Assembly: GCF_964355755.1 (NCBI RefSeq)
Contig: NC_092672.1
Location: forward strand, 20,702,501-20,766,500
Direction of reading: 5' to 3'
Source of the DNA: Antedon mediterranea
Taxonomy: Eukaryota; Echinodermata; Crinoidea; Comatulida; Antedonidae
Length of the DNA stretch: 64,000 bases
Shown here: positions 56,101-64,000 of the stretch, piece by piece
Numbering within the stretch: position 1 is the first letter of the stretch
How the letters are laid out: each line of letters begins with the position of its first letter
Notes under the pieces: model-generated
What the model saw: the letters and a program-made list of their open reading frames with translations, nothing else
Databases searched by the model: none
Told to the model about the DNA's origin: nothing
Program-made: the position numbers and the translations under genes

Positions 56101-59100
56101 ACTGCGATAACATTGTAGTTTGACACCGAGCCTTCAGCTATATAATAATATTGTATAAAACAATTATAAACTATTTGACTGCTGACCATTGTTGTTATTA
56201 ATGACAGGCTAACCTTTAATTTGTTCCTATACACTATGTTGTATTCTAAAGTTGATAGTAAAATTGTCTAGTCCTTCCTCCTTGATCTCACTACAAGTTT
56301 TGAATAAATGAGCTAAAATAGTTTAGCAAAAGCAAAAGCTTTTCCCACTTAGGTCGTGTATCCTCTTCTTACACAGGTGATAGAGCATTACCTATAGCTA
56401 CAAACAGCCATTGATACATTTTCCTGTGGCTTTTATTTTCAGTTATAAGATTATGAGAAATGAGTTTAAACGAAGCAGATGCAGTATCCCATAATTGTAA
56501 TGCTTTGAGAAACTATTTATGACCTTCTATCCCCTTTTTTTTGTGAATATACTGTAAAACTAGCTTTCAGTTTTAAGTAGATTACCTTATTCTTTTCAAT
56601 TAGACCATCCACTTGGTACGTAACTTTCTCTGCATAATGATGCACAACAAAAGCTGGTGATGTCACTGACATGTGTGCACGAGATAAGTTTGCACATCTT
56701 TAATATATTGCAGGGTTTTCTCTAACCTGCAGAAAATATGCAAATGTATCACAGTTCTAGCAGTTAAGTTAAACAGTTGGTTATCCGGATTAAAGGTACA
56801 CAAAAATGAAACATAACTAATACTAACTTGGTAAAAGATGTGAAAATTCCTGGCACCATCACATTGATAAACAACTCTAGTTTTCTCAAGAAGATATGTC
56901 TGAATAGAAGCACCAACAACATGATTTCCACTGAAAACAAAATTAGAAAGTTAAAATAAGAATTCCTCTTGTGTGTAATTTCATTCTTCCCTGCACACAA
57001 AATGGCATATGTAGAAACTCAAAATGCATGGCCTGTATACAGTATGTTGGTTGAACATTGACAAATAAAAATAATGTATGAAACTTACCGACTGAATTGT
57101 AGCTGAATGTACTTTCCAAAGCGGCTACTATTGTGATTCCTGGTTGTGCTAGCATTGCCTAAAAAAATGAAATAATAGTTGTCTAACAGAGATGGAGTTG
57201 TAGGGAGGTGTAGGGTACTGGGTGGCAAAAGATTAATATTACTGTATATATATATATACTGGTGCAGGCCATCAAATATTGCCATCAATTGCAATTAATT
57301 CTACTAGTCTTAATGATACCAAATCTGCCAAAAATTTAATTTGAGCATAAAATCTCACCAAATTCATATTTAGAACATACTGTAAGTTGGCCACTGCTGA
57401 TCAACAGTTTTAGCCTATATATTATATTAGGAGTTTAAAGGATTTTGGCACCATGACTGAAGGTTAAAGATAATGCTACAATTACAAAATGTAAAATCAG
57501 TACACAAACTGCTTTAAATTAGCATTTTAAATTTCATTTTACATAAAGCGTTAATCAATTTTAGGTTAGGTGTAGCTTTATTTATTTATTTATAAATCAG
57601 TATGATACTTATTGACTTTTATATTTCAGTTTTCTCAGGGAAGAGTTAAATTACAATTTAATTTAACTCTTCCCTGGTTTTCTTGTAATTTTAATGGTAC
57701 ACTATCATTATGCTCATTTTTATTTGGTTCTCATCTCTTTATCGACTGTTCTTATTCTATTTTTTTCTTTATCTGTTGATGATAATGATGATGAATATAG
57801 AAAATTTGATATATTGATATGATTTGAAAATGCTGATTTTGTATATTTAACAAAAATAAAGGTCCAACTTCTAGCGATCTTTCTTAGGACCATAACAGTA
57901 CATAGATGTTTTTACATTTGAGAATGACATGTGTATCTTACTGCACTTTATTAAAGATAAACATAATAATTACCAAATGCTTCAAGAATAGGATTTGAGT
58001 CTAATATTCTACGTTCAATGCAATCTGCTGGTGATGGCGTGAAACCACTATGAACAAAATAGACAACAAGTTATCACAAATAAGTAACAAAACAGAGACA
58101 AATCTATAATTATGATGAAATATAGAAAATTAATAAATGCTGATTTTGTAACAGTGTCCTTTGAAACAGTAAAAACAAATTATAGCACTCTCTATTACTT
58201 GTCCATGCTTTTAGCCTCTATATTTTTATTCAAGTTTGGGCCTCTCTATTATTTCAAAATAAACAAGAAATGGTTTTAAAGGTAAAAAATTGACTCTGAT
58301 TACATTGGTGAAAACAAACGTAAAACTGCAATTGTTGAATTACCTTTCCAGAACCACTTTCACCGCTGACAATTATTGACTGATTAATCTTGTCTAGTTT
58401 TCTAGTAAGATTACACAAAGCTGTTTCTGCAATTCCAAATACATGTGGTGGGTGTGCCTGAAAAAAAAAAATAAATTAAGATGTATATTCCCCAAAAAAC
58501 ATGAAAATGAGGATTAATAAATCAAGCCATTTTGCTGTTTTAATAAAGTTATTCGTTTCAAAGAAAAAAAAAACAAATATAGCACTAGTTTTACTAAATT
58601 AATGGTTAAATTTAACCAAAAGCTCATTTCCCGACAGAAAATTTGACTGTTAAAAAATTATAATTAAATTTTTTTTTTCCAATCCAATTTTTGGTCAAAG
58701 TAAATAACTACAGTATTATGTGACATAAAATGGCATATTCAGCAAAACAATTATCTTTTCAGAGGAGCTCTGCATATATCTCTAAGTTCTCACTTCTAAG
58801 TGCAACTGAGGACATATTAATATTTTTGCCCAATATTATTTGAAGATTAAAGTGAAGTCAAGATTTTAATAGTGATGTCACCAACATATCAATTTTCTTA
58901 AAAATCAATAGTATACTAGCAAATCGTTGTTTACCTTTTGATCACTATGGTAACGATGAATCATATGAACATCAAAATGTCCAGTTTCTTTGAAAGGATT
59001 TAAAGTAACAAGTGTGTTTCCAGTCTGAGTCTGGTATCTACCAGCTAAGTAGCGCTCACATAAACAGTTCAGCACTATGAACGGAAAAACTTAGGTTAAA

Positions 59101-62100
59101 AGTAACAAGTGTGTTGCCAGTCTGAGTGTGTTATCTACCAGCTAAGTACCGCTCAAGTGTGTTGCCAGTATTTTGTCTAATTTTCTTCAAATTGTTCTAC
59201 TCTAAAAATGTATTACTGTAACTATAAATTTTATTTTAAAGTGGTCTTTAATTGGAGAAAAATTTGAAGGAAAATGTTGGATTCATCCAAATTGTGGTCT
59301 TTGATCTCTAATTAGAGGGCGGCAACAGCTAATGGTAGAAAATAGGTGATCATCTGTCTTTAAATTAGATTGAGCTTTTAATTAAAGGGATCTTTATTCA
59401 GAGACTGTAGTATTAACAACCATTGACCATGTGTCTACTATTAATTCACTTACCAGCAGGTTCTGAGAGAGGATTAAGCAAAACAAGATCATCTGTATTG
59501 ATCCAATCTGTTTGAGTACACAGCACTGGATAGCCAGCATGACCACGTATCACAACCTCCTAGACAATGAAGTTACAAGCAATATTTAAAATACATTATA
59601 TAGAATACTTAGTAGCAAGGTTGGGTTGTTGACATAGATGGTATGCTGCCCTCCCCTCCTTACCTCACAATTATATTTAATGTCTATAATCTTGCCATCA
59701 CTAAAACATGAATTAACACACGCTGGAACCCAAACCTCTTACCTGGCCATTAGATTTAGTGACTATAATCTTGCCATCACTAAAACATGAATTAACACAT
59801 GCTCGAACCCAAACCTCTTACCTGGCCATTAGATTTAGTGACTATAATCTTGCAATCACTAAAACATGAATTAACACACGCTGGAACCCAAACCTGTTAC
59901 CTGGCCATTAGATTTAGTGACTGTAATCTTGCCATCACTAAAACATGAATTAACACATGCTCGAACCCAAACCTCTTACCTGGCCATTAGATTTAGTGAC
60001 TATAATCTTGCCATCACTAAAACATGAATTAACACACGCTGGAACCCAAACCTCTTACCTGGCCATTAGATTTAGTGACTGTAATCTTGCCATCACTAAA
60101 ACATGAATTAACACACGCTGGAACCCAAACCTCTTTTTCATCATGTATCCACACCATTAACCCCTGAAAGTACAGTAAAGAGTTCATTATTCAATTCAAT
60201 CAACTTTTATTATCCACAATCTGATTCTTTTGGTTGTGGCAGACTCACAAATGTAAACAAACATTTAAAACAAACATTTAAAATACACATGTATACAAAT
60301 TATTGCTAAAGAGTAATAGTTGTAAAGTCTAACAGCTTTCAGAATAAATTAAAATTTTGCAGGTATTTAGCATAATGGATGCTATAAGCCCGGATATATA
60401 AGCCCATCGCTAAATACCTTTGAATAGGCGTAGAGTTTTCGCATCAGCAGAAGAACACGAAACATAGCCTAGGACAAAAATCATTCAACTGTGACCACTC
60501 TTGATCATCGTCGTGATTTTTCCATGAACGGTCTCTTTGGCCATGCGCAGAACATGCCGGGAACCAGTACAAATATTGCGCCCTCTCTGGCGTGGCCTTG
60601 TTGTCTTTATAGAGAACACTGGATTTTATTTGGTTAATGGTAGTTCATGTCCGTAGTATTTTTCAGTAAAACAGGTAGCGCAAGTGCCTCATGTCTTGAA
60701 GTGGCTGCTGCACCCCCCGTTTGGTTTATATACAAGTGACCCCCCCCCCTCCCGGGTACCAGATGAAGACTTATTGAAAACAAGTTAAAACGTTGCACAT
60801 GTACATATTATTTTTAAACAACCTACTGACTTAAAGAAGGGCTTACACAGATGGAATTAGTAAATTAACCAGCCAATGTGTGGGGCAACCATTTCATTCC
60901 ATGTCTTTAATACCCTAATGAATAACTGTGCCAAGTATCAGAATGTTCACTTCAGGTGTACTAAAAGTAGGCCTACTATGCATGACAAGTATCAGAATGT
61001 TCACTTCAGGTCTACTAAAGTAGGCCTACTATGCATGACAAGTATCAGAATGTTCACTTCAGGTCTACTAAAAGTAGGCCTACTATGCATGACAAGTATC
61101 AGAATGTTCACTTCAGGTCTACTAAAGTAGGCCTACTATGCATGACAAGTATCAGAATGTTCACTTCAGGTCTACTAAAGTAGGCCTACTATGCATGACA
61201 AGTGTCAGAATGTTCACTTCAGGTCTACTAAAGTAGGCCTACTATGCATGACAAGTATCAGAATGTTCACTTCATGTCTACTAAAGTAGGCCTACTATGC
61301 ATGACAAGTGTCAGAATGTTCACTTCATGTCTACTAAAGTAGGCCTACTATGCATGACAAGTATCAGAATGTTCACTTCAGGTCTACTAAAGTAGGCCTA
61401 CTATGCATGACAAGTATCAGAATGTTCACTTCAGGTCTACTAAAGTAGGCCTACTATGCATGACAAGTATCAGAATGTTCACTTCAGGTCTACTAAAGTA
61501 GGCCTACTATGCATGACAAGTATCAGAATGTTCACTTCAGGTCTACTAAAGTAGGCCTACTATGCATGACAAGTATCAGAATGTTCACTTCAGGTCTACT
61601 AAAGTAGGCCTACTATGCATGACAAGTATCAGAATGTTCACTTCATGTCTACTAAAGTAGGCCTACTATGCATGACAAGTGTCAGAATGTTCACTTCGGG
61701 TCTACTAAAGTAGGCCTACTATGCATGACAAGTATCAGAATGTTCACTTCAGGTCTACTAAAGTAGGCCTACTATGCATGACAAGTATCAGAATGTTCAC
61801 TTCATGTCTACTAAAGTAGGCCTACTATGCATGACAAGTATCAGAATGTTCACTTCAGGTCTACTAAAGTAGGCCTACTATGCATGACAAGTATCAGAAT
61901 GTTCACTTCAGGTCTACTAAAGTAGGCCTACTATGCATGACAAGTATCAGAATGTTCACTTCAGGTCTACTAAAGTAGGCCTACTATGCATGACAAGTGT
62001 CAGAATGTTCACTTCAGGTCTACTAAAGTAGGCCTACTATGCATGACAAGTGTCAGAATGTTCACTTCGGGTCTACTAAAGTAGGCCTACTACAGTATGC

Positions 62101-63989
62101 ATGACAAGTGTCAGAATGTTCACTTCATGTCTACTAAAGTAGGCCTACTATGAATGACAAGTGTCAGAATGTTCACTTCAGGTCTACTAAAGTAGGCCTA
62201 CTATGCATGACAAGTGTCAGAATGTTCACTTCAGGTCTACTAAAGTAGGCCTACTATGCATGACAAGTGTCAGAATGTTCACTTCAGGTCTACTAAAGTA
62301 GGCCTACTATGCATGACAAAGTGTCAGAATATTCACTTCAGGTCTACTAAAGTAGGCCTACTATGCATGACAAGTGTCAGAATGTTCACTTCATGTCTAC
62401 TAAAGTAGGCCTACTATGCATGACAGAGAGAATATCAACAGCATTTTCCTTTACCTTTTTAAAACGACATGCTGGTTTCTTTTTAACTTGGTGGAATGCA
62501 TATAGGCCTAGATTTAGTAATAATCTGAAAAAACAAAATAGCGAAATACTAAACAAATTTTTATAAACATATAACCACCTGTGACCTAGCCTAGCTAGGA
62601 CCCGGAGAATTTAAATGGTTATTTGGCCCTACTACTATTATAGCCTAGACAGGCCTGCCTACTAAGTACTAGGCCCAGGCTAGGCTTGCAGAAAAGTGTA
62701 GTTGGACTGATTTGATTTCAATTTATTAGGAAAATCATCATAAAAAATACATACAAAAGAAAGTGATAACATAAATTACTGACATTACAAATAATACAAT
62801 TATAAAAGATTTTGCAGGATAAAAGCTTACAGTAGGCCTAAAGCCTTGTGAAGTTGGTTACTTATTCCTTATTCGACATTCCGGGTATTTTTTCCCTCAC
62901 TGTTTATAGTAACCCAAAGTATTAATTAACATTATTATAACAATTAAATATGTTATAATAATTTAAAATGTTTGCTTTCATGCTACACTTAAATGGATAA
63001 CACTCATTCTTCTATCCATATTATATCTTGTCAATACGCTATGGTACTGTAGATTCATTCCTCAATCAACACATCAGTTTATAATAGGCCTACCCTAAAA
63101 CATGTACTCTAGTATATTCACTTGTATTGTAGGCATAGAAAGAACGTCTTTATGGTAATAAATACTCTATTACTAATTATAAACTATTTTAACTATTAAT
63201 TTCTGATATTTTTTCCAGAAATAACATTTTTTTTACAATGATTTTCAAGAGCACATATTCACAAACTTTTTGCAACCACCTGTAAAATAAATTGAAAACA
63301 AACATTTATATACATTATTAGGCCTAAATAAACATTCATCCCTTATACCAAACAAATATTGACCAGAACCAATTACAACCACAAAAGCGTATCAGCAACG
63401 CTCCATACCGAATACCCAATTTTATCGGAACCAAAATAAAACGTTATCTATTTTACCATATATCAAACATAAAACTAGCGCATTGGGCCCTGCGCTAATA
63501 CGATAGGGCCCAGAAAATGAGACGATAGGGCCCAGAAAATGAGACGATAGAGACCAAAATGGTTCCCAACACATCATGAGACGATCGGGCCAACGCACGA
63601 GACGATTGGGGTCGCACCAAACGCTGACGACGATCGGGACCACGTTTTCTGGGCCCAACCAAGACGATCGGGCAGCAAATAAAAAAATTTTACTGTGATA
63701 ACCGGCCTAGACTTAGGTTAGGCCTAATAATACCCTACCCAGGCCTACCTACCTAGTAGGTCTAGGCTAGTAGGCTAGGCTAGGCTAGTAGGCTAGGCCT
63801 AGCTAGCTAGGGGCAAGGCTAGGCGGTAATTCGGCTAGGCTAGCCTACCTAGATTTATTGCACCTGACCTGCATAATCCTACATTGCCTGTCTGTACTAG
63901 CTTAGCCTAGCTAGGCGCCGCCTAGTAATTGCATTAATTTAGTAACTTACTTTTTTGCCTACTGGAATGTAATTATTGCTTTTTTCCAT
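51947..63989 (-). CDS. Unconventional myosin, class XIX-like, with incomplete motor
   Basis: Fifteen minus-strand exons join in phase except at two places: 63951-63989 (ATG), 60059-60163, 59454-59559, 58935-59074, 58344-58457, 57974-58047, 57089-57158, 56828-56930, 56586-56697, 55969-56061, 55582-55638, 54881-55059, 53769-53958, 53024-53150, 52782-52915 and 51947-52429 (the list has sixteen pieces counting the first). Seen are an SH3-like VWVPACVN, P-loop GESGSGK, switch [41 protein letters not shown] motifs and a hydrophobic C-terminus. Resemblance to MYO19 is strongest in [16 protein letters not shown] and EKNKDGIPAEL. MYO19 moves mitochondria along actin. The segment after the P-loop and the whole central motor with switch II (DxxGFE) are not found. 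Class assignment is moderately sure. Confidence 0.8.
53344..53632 (-). repeat. 36-bp array (8 copies) with donor-like words
   Basis: Eight near-identical copies of TAAGTAATAAGACTGCCTAG plus TTCACCTTACCTTGCC in the intron between exons 53769-53958 and 53024-53150. On the transcribed strand each copy contains CAAGGTAAGG, a good match to a splice donor. No exon is seen next to it. Confidence 0.92.
53769..56697 (-). CDS. Myosin lower-50K to converter exons
   Basis: Exon 56586-56697 reads [20 protein letters not shown], 55969-56061 reads [20 protein letters not shown], 55582-55638 is Lys-rich and ends STVVSKFK, 54881-55059 reads [20 protein letters not shown] and [20 protein letters not shown], and 53769-53958 reads [13 protein letters not shown] and [12 protein letters not shown]. 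These are in conserved order and phase. The first exon begins only about 130 bp after the switch I exon 56828-56930, whereas a normal motor has some 250-300 residues between them. Its acceptor (ATTAAAG) is poor, as expected if this is not the natural partner. Confidence 0.85.
54175..54272 (-). mobile_element. tRNA-derived SINE head
   Basis: On the minus strand the segment reads CCCCAGTGGTCTAATGGTTA (A box) and CCGGGTTTGAATCTCAG (B box), the layout of a tRNA head. It sits in the intron between exons 54881-55059 and 53769-53958. The remainder of the SINE is not clear. Confidence 0.7.
54741..54797 (-). repeat. Partial duplicate of a myosin exon end plus donor
   Basis: About 57 bp repeats the 3' end of exon 54881-55059 and its donor (TTGAAACAATTGAGATCAGT ... 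CTACCAGGTCAACTTAC), 119 bp downstream in the intron. A small deletion shifts the frame. It is a pseudo-exon fragment with an intact GT. Confidence 0.85.
56828..58047 (-). CDS. Myosin switch I exons
   Basis: Exons 57974-58047 ([17 protein letters not shown]), 57089-57158 ([20 protein letters not shown]) and 56828-56930 ([20 protein letters not shown] and NFHIFYQ). NxNSSRFGK is switch I, which contacts the nucleotide. Phases are 2-1, 1-2 and 2-0, all consistent with each other. The first of these needs a phase-2 partner upstream, whereas the P-loop exon ends in phase 0, so an exon is missing from view between 58344 and 58047. Confidence 0.85.
58344..63989 (-). CDS. Myosin N-terminal exons through P-loop
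   Basis: Exon 1 (63951-63989) gives [13 protein letters not shown] and ends in a GTAAGT donor. Exon 60059-60163 gives [19 protein letters not shown], an SH3-like myosin start. Exon 59454-59559 gives [13 protein letters not shown] and [13 protein letters not shown]. Exon 58935-59074 gives [20 protein letters not shown] and LVTLNPFKE, the conserved actin-independent core. Exon 58344-58457 gives [13 protein letters not shown] and [11 protein letters not shown], the ATP-binding P-loop. The P-loop Thr normally follows and must come from the next exon, which I could not find. Phases match throughout. Vertebrate MYO19 lacks a clear SH3-like start, so this is a difference. Confidence 0.82.
59099..59170 (-). 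repeat. Partial duplicate of a myosin exon body
   Basis: The words AGTAACAAGTGTGTTGCCAG and TATCTACCAGCTAAGTACCG repeat the middle of exon 58935-59074 in the upstream intron, with a second fragment (CTCAAGTGTGTTGCCAG) directly after. It carries no acceptor, so it is not an alternative exon. Confidence 0.8.
59661..60131 (-). repeat. 79-bp array of exon end plus splice donor
   Basis: Six units (five close, one diverged) repeat the last part of exon 60059-60163, from GAGGTTTGGGTTCC to AATGGCCAG, together with GTAAG. Donors recur near 60058, 59979, 59900, 59821, 59742 and 59663. Reading past the first donor gives V-R-G-L-G-S-S-x-C and a TAA, so only the first donor is productive. Confidence 0.92.
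60932..62425. repeat. 53-bp satellite, about 28 copies
   Basis: Unit: TATGCATGACAAGTATCAGA, ATGTTCACTTCAGGTCTACT, AAAGTAGGCCTAC. Each contains the perfect palindrome GTAGGCCTAC and TATGCATG. Units differ at a few positions (TATCAG/TGTCAG, CAGG/CATG/CGGG) and the array lies in intron 1 of the myosin gene. Confidence 0.95.
62430..63480. other. Intron 1 of the myosin gene, unremarkable part
   Basis: AT-rich with scattered AGGCCTA words. No exon with splice signals and no repeat of note apart from small AGGCCTA clusters around 62640-62690. Confidence 0.5.
63490..63680. repeat. Degenerate GAGACGATNGGGCCC repeats
   Basis: About seven imperfect units containing GACGAT followed by GGG (A/C variants ATAGGGCCC, ATCGGGCC, ATTGGGG), several followed by AGAAAATGA. 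The block is much richer in CpG than the surroundings. It lies about 300 bp inside intron 1 of the myosin gene. It may be an old minisatellite or a regulatory CpG cluster. Confidence 0.6.
63690..63920. repeat. TAGGC/TAGCC-rich simple-sequence block
   Basis: A dense cluster of TAGGC, TAGGCC and TAGC words (for example GGCTAGGCTAGGCTAGTAGG) just downstream of myosin exon 1. The same word is found in the 53-bp satellite and around 45600-45690. The units are irregular, so it is not a classic microsatellite. Confidence 0.7.
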
Positions 63990-64000
63990 CAAAATAGTTG

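Noticed and set aside
60876-61130. Plus-strand frame with [16 protein letters not shown] repeats
   Set aside because: Translation of the 53-bp satellite in a myosin intron.
60932-62425. CRISPR-like array (regular direct repeats)
   Set aside because: No unique spacers; whole units are identical. The setting is an intron in animal DNA.
63690-63920. Telomere-like TTAGGC repeat
   Set aside because: TAGGC words are irregular and mixed with TAGCC; there is no head-to-tail TTAGGC run.

Overview
The window is AT-rich animal nuclear DNA. Its coding sequence lies in short exons bounded by GT/AG splice sites and separated by long introns full of degenerate transposable elements and tandem arrays. Spliced protein-coding genes, several kinds of SINE (including one with a 5S-rRNA-like head followed by a tRNA-like head), hAT, LINE and Ty3/gypsy remnants, and frequent TAGGCCTA words point to an invertebrate, most likely a non-vertebrate deuterostome such as an echinoderm. 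That placement is inference, not proof. No prokaryotic features, CRISPR arrays or operons are present.

Two host genes run toward each other. On the + strand (12.1-41.9 kb) about 23 exons can be joined in phase into one large signalling protein: an ankyrin repeat region, a death domain, a Roc GTPase (P-loop GLENVGKTS, switch II WDFGGQ), a COR domain, a Cys/His motif and acidic linker, two paralogous 45-bp exons, and a C-terminal exon that looks like one or two death-effector-type domains. On the - strand (64.0-51.7 kb) lies an unconventional myosin resembling class XIX, with an N-terminal SH3-like exon, P-loop, switch I, the PHYIRCIKP segment, IQ motifs and a C-terminal hydrophobic tail. Its exon series appears to lack the piece right after the P-loop and the whole central motor region with switch II.

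Layout: 0-9.2 kb, several dead LINEs. 9.2-12 kb, nothing recognised apart from a duplication with a poly-C run. 12-41.9 kb, the ankyrin/death/ROCO gene; its 7.3-kb COR intron carries a LINE fragment split by a TTA-flanked TIR element that encloses a second inverted-repeat structure, and its 6.4-kb intron carries a gypsy LTR end, a 5S-tRNA SINE and local duplications. 42.1-47.56 kb, a near full-length but dead hAT element inserted 12 bp upstream of an exon. 47.57-48.5 kb, a death-domain exon relic whose last-helix segment is expanded into nine 81-bp repeats. 48.7-49.6 kb, a 40-bp satellite with higher-order order. 51.7-64 kb, the myosin gene, with 36-, 79- and 53-bp arrays in its introns.

A recurring theme is local tandem duplication of exon 3' ends together with their splice donors. 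This is seen in both genes. The domain order of the + strand gene is the best candidate for an undescribed signalling protein.
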